Of a stretch of DNA of 64,000 nucleotides, positions 1 to 7,893 are shown one piece after another. The stretch is from Saccharospirillum sp040881935. Its GTDB lineage: Bacteria > Pseudomonadota > Gammaproteobacteria > Pseudomonadales > Natronospirillaceae. The translations under genes were made by a program, and so were the position numbers. The notes below the pieces were generated by a model. That model worked only from the letters and a program-made list of their open reading frames with translations, had not been told where the DNA came from and did no database searches. The DNA is taken from assembly GCF_040881935.1 (NCBI RefSeq), contig NZ_JBBECH010000052.1, positions 1 to 64,000 on the forward strand. The letters are read 5' to 3'. Position 1 is the stretch's first letter; every line of letters begins with the position of its first letter.

Positions 1-945
1 GAAGGTGATGTTCTGCAGAATATCCCGCTCGGCGACACCTACGTGGAACGTCACGGCGTGCCTTACCTTTCCGTGCATCGGGCCGATTTGCATCGGGTAC
101 TGGTCGAGCGGGTGCGTGAGCTGAAGGCCGACGCGATCACACTGAACGCGGCGGTCTCCGAGTTCACCGAAGACGAACAGGAGGTCACCCTGCATTTTGC
201 CGATGGCGGCACAGCCCGGGGCGATGTGCTGATCGGTGCCGATGGCATCAAATCGGTTATCCGCCAGCAAGTGCTGGGCGATACACCCATCAATTACACC
301 GGCGATGCCTCCTGGCGGGTGATCGTGCCGATGGACCGTCTACCGGAAGAATATCGCCAGACCAGCGTCGATATTTGGGTTGGACCCGGCAAGCACGCGG
401 TCACCTACCCGATGCGCGAAGGAACCCTGTTGAACCTGGTTGGCTGTGTGGAACAGCACGACTGGGACGATGAGTCCTGGGTCACCAAACGCCCCTGGGA
501 AGAGCTGAAGGCTGACTTTGTGGGCTGGCATCCGGCCATTAGCGCCATTATTGAGGCGGCCGACCGGAATGAATGCTATCGCTGGGCGATGAACAACCGT
601 ATGCCGGTCGATAATTGGAGTACGAAGCGCGTCACCCTGCTGGGCGATGCGGCGCACCCGACGCTGCCCTACATGGCGCAAGGCGCGGCCATGGCCGTGG
701 AAGACGCTGCGGTGTTGGCCCGGGCTCTGGTTCAGGAATCCAACCCGACCGAGGCGTTGCAGCTTTATCAACGCAATCGGCTGGAGCGCACCGCAAAAAT
801 CGTCAATGAGTCCTCCGATAACCGGAATCTGTTCCATCTCGACTCTGTCGGGGCCTTACGCGAGGCCTTTGCCAAGCGGGACATGAACGCCGAGCGCACC
901 GCCTGGCTGTTCTCCTACGATCCGACTGGGGTGCCACTGGTCTGA
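1..945 (+). CDS. 3-hydroxybenzoate 6-hydroxylase-like FAD monooxygenase (5' partial)
   Basis: Class A flavoprotein aromatic hydroxylase. The frame is open to base 1, so the N-terminus with the Rossmann GxGxxG lies outside; 314 codons are visible, and an internal GTG at 43 is not the true start. Visible FAD motifs are the DG motif (LIGADGIKSVIR, about residues 78-89) and the GD motif (LLGDAAHPTLPYMAQGAA, about 213-230). The family includes salicylate 1-hydroxylase and 3-hydroxybenzoate 6-hydroxylase. Because gentisate dioxygenase, fumarylpyruvate hydrolase and maleylpyruvate isomerase follow on the same strand, I infer NAD(P)H-dependent conversion of 3-hydroxybenzoate to gentisate in the cytoplasm. 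A salicylate 1-hydroxylase would give catechol, for which no genes are seen here. The family call is secure; the substrate is inferred from context. Confidence 0.8.
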   Translation, partial: EGDVLQNIPLGDTYVERHGVPYLSVHRADLHRVLVERVRELKADAITLNAAVSEFTEDEQEVTLHFADGGTARGDVLIGADGIKSVIRQQVLGDTPINYTGDASWRVIVPMDRLPEEYRQTSVDIWVGPGKHAVTYPMREGTLLNLVGCVEQHDWDDESWVTKRPWEELKADFVGWHPAISAIIEAADRNECYRWAMNNRMPVDNWSTKRVTLLGDAAHPTLPYMAQGAAMAVEDAAVLARALVQESNPTEALQLYQRNRLERTAKIVNESSDNRNLFHLDSVGALREAFAKRDMNAERTAWLFSYDPTGVPLV

Positions 946-1018
946 TCCGTATCAAGGCTACTGATGGGCCGGGCTTCATGGCACTATCGACGGTCCAGCC
1001 CTGTTGTGAGCTTCGCCC

Positions 1019-1960
1019 GTGGATAGACGACTGAAATTCCGGCACATCCAGTGTTTTCTGGAGGCGGCCCGATCGCACCACCTGACCGAGGTGGCCAGAA
1101 CGCTTAACGTGACTCAGGCAGCGGTCTCGAAAACGCTGACCGAACTGGAAACGATCATGGGCATGCAGTTGATCGTGCGTGACCGGTCGGGCCTGTCGCT
1201 GACGCCCCGAGGGGAGGTGTTCTATCACTACGCGGCGGCCGGCATGGAGTCGTTCGAAAAAGGCTATGAAGGGCTAGTCGGACTCAGTGATGCCCCCAGC
1301 ATTGAATTACGCATCGGGGTTTTGCCGACGGTGGCGGCGCGGTTTATGCCCCAGGCGATGAATACGTTTTTTGCCCAGGCTACACAACCGGTCAATTTTG
1401 CGCTCCAGACCGGTTATAACCGCCACCTGTTCGACTTGCTACACGGTGGCAAAATTGACCTGGCGATTGCCCGGATCGGGGTGCCGGAAATGATGCATGA
1501 ACTGGACTTCATTCATCTGTATGCCGAGCCCATAGTGCTGGTGGCCCGGGCTGGTCATCCGATTCTGGCGTTGCCCACCGCCAGCCGAATGCGGGCGGTT
1601 AAAGATTACCCATTTTTACTGGCACCGAAAGATACCCGGATCCGTCCGATCATTGAGCAGTCGTTCGCGACGTTGAATATCCCTTTGCCAGGCACGCTGA
1701 TCGAGACCGTCTCGAACACTTTTGGCCGGTCCTACCTGCCGAAGTCTGATGGCTTGTGGATGATTTCGTACGGTGTAGTGGGGGACTTGATCGAGTCGGG
1801 GGTGCTGGCACTGGTCGCGGAGCCACTCGACAGCACCCGTGAACCGGTCGGCCTGGTGCGGCGGCTGGATCAGGAAATGCCGGTTGCAATGCGCCAGTTG
1901 ATGTCGATCCTGCTGGCACAAACGCGTGATTTGCGGCCCCTGACCGACAGCCCGGGCTGA
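1019..1960 (+). CDS. LysR-type regulator, PcaQ-like
   Basis: 313-residue LysR-type transcriptional regulator with a GTG start. The N-terminal winged HTH covers about residues 5-65 (FRHIQCFLEAARSHHLTEVA, then TQAAVSKTLTELE); the LysR substrate-binding domain follows from about 95. The opening KFRHIQCFLE and the overall pattern recall PcaQ, the activator of protocatechuate genes, but no pca ring-cleavage gene is in the window. It lies 73 bp after the hydroxylase gene and 249 bp before gentisate dioxygenase, all on the same strand, so control of the gentisate operon is the simplest reading. Effector and targets are unknown; LysR proteins typically bind T-N11-A sites. Confidence 0.85.
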   Translation: MDRRLKFRHIQCFLEAARSHHLTEVARTLNVTQAAVSKTLTELETIMGMQLIVRDRSGLSLTPRGEVFYHYAAAGMESFEKGYEGLVGLSDAPSIELRIGVLPTVAARFMPQAMNTFFAQATQPVNFALQTGYNRHLFDLLHGGKIDLAIARIGVPEMMHELDFIHLYAEPIVLVARAGHPILALPTASRMRAVKDYPFLLAPKDTRIRPIIEQSFATLNIPLPGTLIETVSNTFGRSYLPKSDGLWMISYGVVGDLIESGVLALVAEPLDSTREPVGLVRRLDQEMPVAMRQLMSILLAQTRDLRPLTDSPG

Positions 1961-2081
1961 GTAGGGAAACACAGCGTTGCAGGCCCCGATTGCTCGACTT
2001 AAGCCCGGCACGGGGGGATAACAGGCTCTCTGGCCTTTCACTGTAGGTAGCTTTCGGGAAGTGATACAGTTCGTAATGAAA

Positions 2082-2114
2082 TAATCACTATTATGATTAT
2101 CACAATAGTGATTA
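2082..2114. promoter_or_regulatory. 33-bp inverted-repeat operator candidate upstream of gentisate dioxygenase
   Basis: Perfect 11-bp inverted repeat, TAATCACTATT at 2082-2092 and AATAGTGATTA at 2104-2114, with an 11-bp spacer that itself contains the odd palindrome TGAT-T-ATCA. It lies in AT-rich DNA about 95 bp before the gtdA start. It looks like a regulator binding site; candidates are the LysR at 1019 or the MarR at 4935. Confidence 0.6.
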
Positions 2115-2209
2115 AATAGTTGGCAGTAGCAAAACGCAGTCGCCTGACCGTTCAGCCATGGGCCGTGCCCGGGTCGGGCCAACTTCACTCTCCTGGCGAG
2201 GAACTTGAT

Positions 2210-3256
2210 ATGTCATTGACCGAAAAGCCGGCCACGTCGCCTGAACGTGATGCCTATTACAAAAAACTCGATGACCGCAGCATGTCGGCGTTGTGGAATG
2301 TCCTCAGCGACATCATTACCCCGACGCCACGCAGTGGCTGTCAGCCGTTCAAGTGGGATTTTAATGAGGCCCGGGATCTGCTGATGGAGGCCGGCGGGCT
2401 GATTACCGCGAAAGAAGCCGAGCGCCGGGTACTGATTCTGGAAAACCCGGGTCTGCGTGGCCAGAGCCGCATTACCACCTCGCTTTATGCCGGGCTGCAA
2501 CTGGTCATGCCGGGCGAGGTGGCACCCGCACACCGCCACAGCCAATCAGCCCTGCGCTTTGTCGTCGACGGCGATGGCGCCTACACCAACGTGGCGGGTG
2601 AACGTACCCTGATGCACCAAGGCGACTTTGTTATTACGCCGCCCTGGGCCTGGCACGACCACGGCAATGAGTCGGACCGGCCGATGATCTGGCTCGACGG
2701 GCTCGACATTCCCATGGCCTCTTTCTTCGATGCATCCTTTGCCGAGGGCTATGGCGCCGAATCCCAGCCTGAATCAATTCCCGGTGGCGACAGCCTGGCT
2801 CGATACGGCAGTAACCTGATGCCCTTCGGCTATGAACAGCAGGGGCTGGCGTCGCCGATTTTCAATTACCCCTATGACCGCACCCGTGAAGCCCTGGAGC
2901 AGATGCGGTTGCGCAATGAATGGGACCCCTGCCATGGCCTGAAGATGCGTTACGTGAACCCGCTGAACGGTGAAGACGCCATGCCAACCATCTCAACGGC
3001 CATGCAATTACTGCCCAAAGGCTTTGCCACCGACGGTTACCGGGCCACCGACGCCACGGTATTCAGTGTGGTGGAAGGCCATGGCCGGACGACAATCGGC
3101 GACACCGTGATCGACTGGAAACCCAAAGATCTTTTTGTGGTGCCAAGCTGGGCACCGGTGGTGCACCAGGCGCAGGGCGATGCGGTGCTGTTCAGTTTTT
3201 CAGATCGCGGCGTGCAGCAAAAACTGGGTTTCTGGCGCGAGCGCCGGGGCAGTTGA
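2210..3256 (+). CDS. gtdA: gentisate 1,2-dioxygenase
   Basis: Two-cupin Fe(II) ring-cleaving dioxygenase, 348 residues, the usual family length. It opens gentisate to maleylpyruvate. The first cupin carries PAHRHSQSALRFVV with the metal-ligand histidines, followed by GDFVITPPWAWHDHGN; the second cupin is near residues 245-335 (VVEGHGRTTIGD, then PSWAPVVHQ). The frame is open from 2120, but the ATG at 2210 is preceded by a GAGG Shine-Dalgarno and gives the family-typical N-terminus, so I use it. The downstream genes process maleylpyruvate. A 113-bp palindromic repeat element separates it from the next gene. Confidence 0.93.
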   Translation: MSLTEKPATSPERDAYYKKLDDRSMSALWNVLSDIITPTPRSGCQPFKWDFNEARDLLMEAGGLITAKEAERRVLILENPGLRGQSRITTSLYAGLQLVMPGEVAPAHRHSQSALRFVVDGDGAYTNVAGERTLMHQGDFVITPPWAWHDHGNESDRPMIWLDGLDIPMASFFDASFAEGYGAESQPESIPGGDSLARYGSNLMPFGYEQQGLASPIFNYPYDRTREALEQMRLRNEWDPCHGLKMRYVNPLNGEDAMPTISTAMQLLPKGFATDGYRATDATVFSVVEGHGRTTIGDTVIDWKPKDLFVVPSWAPVVHQAQGDAVLFSFSDRGVQQKLGFWRERRGS

Positions 3257-3276
3257 TCTAGCGGTGGCTACGGCCC

Positions 3277-3389
3277 GCGTCGGTTACCGTTGATGCCGCT
3301 GCGGGGTCGGCGTGAATCCATCCCTGGAGCCTAGGCCGCAGCATCCTTGCTGCGGACTACCCCGCAGCGGCACCAACGGCATCCGCCGC
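3277..3389. repeat. 113-bp three-way-junction palindromic element, copy A
   Basis: One of four 113-bp intergenic elements (others at 29454, 38367, 45343). The outer stem pairs TGCCGCTGCGGGGT (3293-3306 region) with ACCCCGCAGCGGCA (3359-3372) and continues outwards with CCGTTG/CAACGG, CGG/CCG and GCG/CGC. Inside are a short TCC/GGA hairpin and the 8-bp hairpin CCGCAGCA/TGCTGCGG with loop TCCT. It sits between gtdA and nagK, so it is probably transcribed. A GTGCA/TGCAC mini-hairpin follows at 3397-3412. Confidence 0.85.
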
Positions 3390-3486
3390 TCGCTTTGTGC
3401 AAAATTCTGCACTTCAGTTTTTAAAACAGAAGAAGCTCAATACACGACCGAACAGATACCACAATTCAAGACAAGAGGACCTAATA

Positions 3487-4194
3487 ATGACTGCTTATAT
3501 ATTTAATCCGATGCCAACCCCCAGCGTTGAAATTACCGGTGAATCAAGCCGTTTCCCGGTTCGCCGTATTTTCTGTGTGGGTCGCAACTACGAAGCTCAT
3601 GCCCGTGAAATGGGTCGTGATCCCAGCCGCGAGTTTCCGTTCTTTTTCACCAAACCCGCCGATGCGATCGTGCCCGATGGTGGCGATGTGCCATACCCGC
3701 CAGAGACCGAAAGTTTTCATTATGAAATGGAACTGGTCGTCGCCATCGGCAAAGCCGGTTTTCAGATAAAAACTGAAGATGCGCACGAGTACATTTATGG
3801 CTATGCGGTCGGCAACGACCTGACGCGTCGTGACCTGCAACTGGACGCGCGGGAAAAAGGTCGCCCCTGGGATTGGGGCAAAGCGTTTGATGATTCCGCG
3901 GTGATTGGCCCTATTCAGAAAGCCAGCGACATCGGCCACCCGACCAAAGGCCGGATCTGGATTGCGGTGAATGGCGAAGTAAAACAGGACCAGGATATCG
4001 CTGATCTGATCTGGGATGTTGAGGAGATCGTCTCCATTCTGTCGCACACCATGCGCATTCAGCCGGGCGATCTGATCTACACCGGTACACCTGCAGGCGT
4101 GGGTGCGATGTCGGTCGGCGACACCGTCACCGGTGGCATCGAAGGCGTGGGCGAACATCGCATTCAGATTGTGGCGCCCCGGGAGGGTGTATGA
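3487..4194 (+). CDS. nagK: fumarylpyruvate hydrolase (FAH family)
   Basis: 235-residue fumarylacetoacetate-hydrolase-family protein of the short type without the FAH N-terminal domain. It is predicted to split fumarylpyruvate into fumarate and pyruvate. Typical features: RRIFCVGRNYEAHAREMG near the N-terminus, FFFTKPADAI, HYEMELVVAIG with the metal-binding glutamates, YAVGNDLTRRDLQ, and PGDLIYTGTPAGVG near the C-terminus. The start at 3487 has AGAGGA a few bases upstream; an upstream in-frame ATG at 3397 would run back into the repeat-derived sequence and is unlikely. The stop overlaps the next start (ATGA), so it is translationally coupled to the isomerase gene. FAH proteins are broad, but the neighbours fix the role. 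Confidence 0.9.
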   Translation: MTAYIFNPMPTPSVEITGESSRFPVRRIFCVGRNYEAHAREMGRDPSREFPFFFTKPADAIVPDGGDVPYPPETESFHYEMELVVAIGKAGFQIKTEDAHEYIYGYAVGNDLTRRDLQLDAREKGRPWDWGKAFDDSAVIGPIQKASDIGHPTKGRIWIAVNGEVKQDQDIADLIWDVEEIVSILSHTMRIQPGDLIYTGTPAGVGAMSVGDTVTGGIEGVGEHRIQIVAPREGV

Positions 4195-4838
4195 CACCCA
4201 TTCTGCATAACTTCTTCCGCAGCTCGGCATCGATTCGGGTTCGCGCCGCATTGAACCTGAAAGGCATCAGCTACGATCAGGTGTCTTATGTGCTGCGCGA
4301 GAACGAACATCACTCGGAAGCGTTTCTGGCACTAAACCCTCAGGGGCTGGTGCCAGCGCTTCAGCTGGACTCGCAAACGGTCATTGCCCAGTCGCTGGCG
4401 ATCATCGATTACCTGGAGGAGGTCTACCCGGAACCGGCTTTTCTGCCCAAAAGCCCGCTGGATCGCGCCTGGGTAAGGTCACTGGCCTACAGCCTGGCCT
4501 GCGATATCCACCCGATCAATAATTTGCGGGTGCTGGGCTATATTGGCACTGAGCTGGGTGCCGACGACGCCCAGGTGAAAGCCTGGTTTCAGCACTGGGT
4601 GGCCGAGGCCTTCGGCCCGCTGGAAACCATGTTGGCGAAGGATGCCCGGCGCGGCCGGTTCTGCTACGGCGATACGCCGGGGTACGCAGACCTGTCGCTC
4701 TTTGCCCAGGTGACCAACAACCGCCGTTTCGAGGTTGATATGGCACCTTATCCGACAATACAGGCCATTTACCAGGCCTGTCTGGCTTTGCCAGCCTTTG
4801 TCGATGCCCTGCCCGACAATCATCCACACGCCTCATGA
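4191..4838 (+). CDS. nagL: maleylpyruvate isomerase, glutathione-dependent (zeta-class GST fold)
   Basis: 215 residues, member of the maleylacetoacetate/maleylpyruvate isomerase family, with the glutathione-binding stretch FFRSSASIRVRAALNLKG at residues 8-25 and NPQGLVPALQ near 50. It isomerises maleylpyruvate to fumarylpyruvate using glutathione. The ATG overlaps the nagK stop by four bases, supporting one operon in which isomerase and hydrolase act consecutively. A paralogue of nearly the same length at 25157 lies in the homogentisate operon; context assigns this copy to gentisate and the other to homogentisate. Confidence 0.9.
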   Translation: MTPILHNFFRSSASIRVRAALNLKGISYDQVSYVLRENEHHSEAFLALNPQGLVPALQLDSQTVIAQSLAIIDYLEEVYPEPAFLPKSPLDRAWVRSLAYSLACDIHPINNLRVLGYIGTELGADDAQVKAWFQHWVAEAFGPLETMLAKDARRGRFCYGDTPGYADLSLFAQVTNNRRFEVDMAPYPTIQAIYQACLALPAFVDALPDNHPHAS

Positions 4839-4861
4839 CCGACAGGTTCTGAGCGCTCTGC

Positions 4862-4896
4862 AGCGCCCGACAGCCTTGACGCTGCCGGGCGCTTTC
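4862..4896 (+). terminator. stem-loop terminator candidate after nagL
   Basis: AGCGCCCG (4862-4869) pairs with CGGGCGCT (4886-4893), and CAGC with GCTG inside, loop CTTGAC; only a short T tract (TTTCT) follows. Placed at the end of the gentisate operon, just before the MarR gene. Confidence 0.55.
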
Positions 4897-4934
4897 TATA
4901 AAAGAATGACACAGCCTTGCGGTACCCTACCTTT

Positions 4935-5399
4935 ATGAAACGCGCGCCTTTGGCCGATGCCAACGCCATGCCCGGCAATCTGCTGCGCAGATGCCACCAG
5001 ATCAGCGTGGCCCTGTTTTTAAAACACTGCGATGCGCTGGGCCTGACCCAGCTGCAGTACGCGGCGCTGGTCGCGCTGGAAGAGAAAGGCCCGCTGGATC
5101 AGATTACCCTGGGCGGTTACACCGCTATGGACCGCAATACCATTGCCCTGGTCGTGCGCAAACTGGAAGAGCGGGGCTCCGTCACCCGGGTGCGCAACCC
5201 TGAAGATCGCCGCGCGATTATTGTGACACTGACGGAGGCTGGAGCGGCCTTGCGGGCAGAAGCCGAAACAACAGTCCGTCAGGTTCAGGACGACATTGTT
5301 GCACCGCTGTCTGAAACGGAGCGCGAGCATTTAGCCCTATTGCTTGGGAAAATAGCGCGCGCTCACAACGATCAAAGCCGCGTTCGGTTGCAGATGTGA
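4935..5399 (+). CDS. MarR-family transcriptional regulator
   Basis: 154-residue MarR protein with a winged HTH at about residues 30-100 (LTQLQYAALVALEEKGPLDQ, DRNTIALVVRKLEERGSVTR) and the conserved wing motif NPEDRRAIIVTLTEAG. An in-frame TTG at 4917 would add six residues; the ATG at 4935 is preferred, though neither has a clear ribosome site. It follows the terminator-like stem after nagL and precedes a LysR gene. MarR proteins usually repress catabolic operons and release on binding an aromatic ligand; the inverted repeat at 2082 is one possible target. Confidence 0.85.
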   Translation: MKRAPLADANAMPGNLLRRCHQISVALFLKHCDALGLTQLQYAALVALEEKGPLDQITLGGYTAMDRNTIALVVRKLEERGSVTRVRNPEDRRAIIVTLTEAGAALRAEAETTVRQVQDDIVAPLSETEREHLALLLGKIARAHNDQSRVRLQM

Positions 5400-5418
5400 G
5401 CCGGGGGTGGGCATAGCG

Positions 5419-6615
5419 ATGACAACGGTACCGGGCTTGCGAGGGCTACGCGCCCTGGTGTCGGTGGCGAGCCAGGGCAGTGTCAGTAGTGCCGGTGAGG
5501 AACTTAACCTGTCTCAGTCGGCTGTCTCGCGAGCCATTCAGGATGTAGAGCAGCAGCTTGGTGTCGAGGTATTTGAGCGACACTATGCCGGAATGGTCTG
5601 CACTGATTTGGGTAGGCGAGTGGTGCACCGGTGTCGCCGTGCGCTCGAGCAGTTCAGGCGCGCCGAGGAAACGCTGGGCCAGTTGCAACCGGTCGGGCGT
5701 TTTGACCGGCTGGTACAGCGCATCAACGAACGACAGTTGGCGGTCATGAAGGCTATTTACGAGCATCATACCGAGCGAGCCGCCGCTCACCAGTTAGGGC
5801 TGCGACAGCCCACCATAAGCGCTACCTTGCGTGCACTGGAAGATCGTCTGAATACCCCCTTATTTCTAAGAACACGCCGGGGCATGGTTATCACCCTGTG
5901 CGGCATGACCCTGTTGCGTCACTACAAAGTCATGCAACGTGAACTGACCCTGATGCAGGATGATATTGCCCACTGGCGGGGTCAGACATCGGGCCGGGTG
6001 GTCATCGGTGCGTTGCCGCTGACCAGTGCTTATCTGGTTCCGAAAGTTATCGATGCCGTTTTGAAGGAATTTCCCGGTCTTAATATCACTGTGCACGAAG
6101 GGAGTTACGATACACTGGTCGACATGCTACACAATGCTGATGTGGATTTTCTGGTGGGGGTGCTGCATCCGAACCGGGATGAGCCAGACCTGGTGCAAAC
6201 CCTGTTATTTTACGACCGGCTGTTTGCCTTTGCCCGGCCGGGTCATCCACTGGCTTTACGTGAAGCGGTAACATTGAAAGACCTGCTCGACTGGCCGTGG
6301 ATCGCACCGCCAAAAGGAACGCCCGCCCGGCTGAGTTTTAACCAGCAATTCACAACCCCGGGCCTGACACCACCCACGCCTCATATCGAGGTAGGGCATT
6401 TGAGCGTTATTCGGGCCCTGCTGCTAAGCAGCGACCGCATCGCACTCATGTCACCCTATCAAGCGCACTATGAAACGCTGGAAGGACGCCTGGTCAGATT
6501 ACCGGTGATACTGGATGGCCCGCCACGACCCATCGGTTACAGCTATCGGGATGACAGCACGCCGACGCCCGGTTTTCAGGCCATGATGCAGGCACTCGAC
6601 CGCTTAGCGCAGTGA
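5419..6615 (+). CDS. LysR-type regulator with two tandem HTH domains
   Basis: 398 residues, about 100 longer than a normal LysR protein. It contains two consecutive LysR-type winged helices: the first at about residues 5-70 (GSVSSAGEELNLSQSAVSRA), the second at about 105-165 (ERAAAHQLGLRQPTISATLR), then one substrate-binding domain (SGRVVIGALPLTSAYLVPKV onward). The ATG at 5419 follows a G-rich Shine-Dalgarno (GGGGGTGGG); an in-frame GTG at 5407 lacks one. It precedes the TRAP-sulfatase operon on the same strand by about 155 bp and is its likely regulator. I do not know its effector. Confidence 0.88.
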   Translation: MTTVPGLRGLRALVSVASQGSVSSAGEELNLSQSAVSRAIQDVEQQLGVEVFERHYAGMVCTDLGRRVVHRCRRALEQFRRAEETLGQLQPVGRFDRLVQRINERQLAVMKAIYEHHTERAAAHQLGLRQPTISATLRALEDRLNTPLFLRTRRGMVITLCGMTLLRHYKVMQRELTLMQDDIAHWRGQTSGRVVIGALPLTSAYLVPKVIDAVLKEFPGLNITVHEGSYDTLVDMLHNADVDFLVGVLHPNRDEPDLVQTLLFYDRLFAFARPGHPLALREAVTLKDLLDWPWIAPPKGTPARLSFNQQFTTPGLTPPTPHIEVGHLSVIRALLLSSDRIALMSPYQAHYETLEGRLVRLPVILDGPPRPIGYSYRDDSTPTPGFQAMMQALDRLAQ

Positions 6616-6771
6616 TTACTAATCGTACGCTATAGAAGAAACGCATACCTTAGCCCTGTTTCCGCATTGGCCAGGCAGGGTTTCTCGACCGACACTGATT
6701 GTCCAGTCGGGCGATCCTTCATAGGCAGGGGTCGCTAATCCAGAATAACAATCAGATCACCGGAGAAGGCT

Positions 6772-7803
6772 ATGTTTGCAACACCGTTCGCAAAGTACAC
6801 ACCTCTTACTGCAATTACCCTGGGATTGGTTCTGACCATTGCCAGCATCGCGACAGCCCAGGCGGAAACCCTGCGGGCCGAAAGTGGTAACCCGGCAACG
6901 TTCAATTCCCAGTTGGCGACACTGATGAGCACCTACTCCGAACGCGATCATGGTATCCAGATGCAGCTCAGCACCGGTCAAAACCTGGCGATGGCGGGTG
7001 TCAAAGTGGGCGCCGGGCGCATAGATCTGTCCATGATCCCGACCGAGCTGACCGGCTACATGAGTGAAGGCAGCCGCATGTATGCCAGCATGGGTGACCA
7101 GGCAAGTGCCGCCGCCGGCAATTTACGGTCGCTGTTTGGCTATGTGCACGGGGCCTATCACGTCTTTACCTGGGCCGACAGCGGGATTGAAGACTGGGAT
7201 GACCTGGCAGGTAAAAACGTCTACATCGGGCCTGCATCCAGTGCGGCAAGCTCGGCTATTGAACGGGTGATCGAAGCGAACACCGGCATGACGCCCGGCA
7301 ACGGTTATAACGGCATAACCATGGGCTGGGGGGCGTCCGGTCAGGCGTTTTCTGACGGGCAGGTTGATGTGCTGGTTAGTGGCTCACAGATTGGATCTTC
7401 ATCCATTGAACAGTACTCCCTGGTCAAGCCCATTCGTTTTCTCGGCATTGCGCAGTCAGCCCGTGACGGGGATGTCTGGCAAGGGTTGATGAATACCGAA
7501 GGCATGATGGAGCTGTCCATCGATAACACGACCTATCCCAATGTTTCCAACCCCGACGGTGACATCGCCATGCTGGCGTTTACCATGATGTCGGTGGTTC
7601 ATCAGGATATGGATGACGATACGGCCTATGCACTGACGAGCACGCTGTGGGACAACATTGACGAAATCAGAGCGTCAGGGCCAATTTTCACCAATCTGAC
7701 GATCGAGTCAGCGTTTACCGGTGTGAACGTGCCCCTGCATCCAGGTGCCTATCGCTACTATCAGGAAACAGGTATTAACGTCCCTGCGCGCCTTGTTCCC
7801 TGA
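6772..7803 (+). CDS. TRAP transporter solute-binding protein, TAXI family
   Basis: 343 residues with an N-terminal signal peptide (hydrophobic LTAITLGLVLTIASIATAQA, cleavage after AQA near residue 30), hence periplasmic. The TAXI-type motif GPASSAASSAIERVIEANTG lies near residue 155. It captures a substrate for the fused TRAP permease encoded next. GGAGAAGG precedes the start at 6772. A G/C-rich stem-loop separates it from the permease gene. The substrate is not readable from sequence; a downstream sulfatase suggests a sulfate-bearing or aromatic anion. Confidence 0.88.
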   Translation: MFATPFAKYTPLTAITLGLVLTIASIATAQAETLRAESGNPATFNSQLATLMSTYSERDHGIQMQLSTGQNLAMAGVKVGAGRIDLSMIPTELTGYMSEGSRMYASMGDQASAAAGNLRSLFGYVHGAYHVFTWADSGIEDWDDLAGKNVYIGPASSAASSAIERVIEANTGMTPGNGYNGITMGWGASGQAFSDGQVDVLVSGSQIGSSSIEQYSLVKPIRFLGIAQSARDGDVWQGLMNTEGMMELSIDNTTYPNVSNPDGDIAMLAFTMMSVVHQDMDDDTAYALTSTLWDNIDEIRASGPIFTNLTIESAFTGVNVPLHPGAYRYYQETGINVPARLVP

Positions 7804-7854
7804 CTCCGCGGTTAATCGACAGTAGATTTCGAACTTCACCATTGAACCTGATAC

Positions 7855-7873
7855 CGGGGGCATTAGGCCCCCG
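7855..7873 (+). promoter_or_regulatory. intercistronic stem-loop between TAXI receptor and TRAP permease
   Basis: Perfect 7-bp stem CGGGGGC / GCCCCCG with loop ATTAG and no T-run. Such hairpins between a binding-protein gene and its permease gene commonly stabilise the upstream message or attenuate the downstream one; function here is inferred. Confidence 0.55.
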
Positions 7874-7893
7874 TAATCCCACCAGGTGATGCT

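Noticed and set aside
3277..3389. The 113-bp element as a simple intrinsic terminator
   Set aside because: No T-run follows any copy, and the conserved core with two inner hairpins is more than termination needs.
6616..6771. CCCTG/CAGGG hairpin as terminator after the tandem-HTH LysR
   Set aside because: Five-bp stem with a long loop and weak T tract; not convincing.
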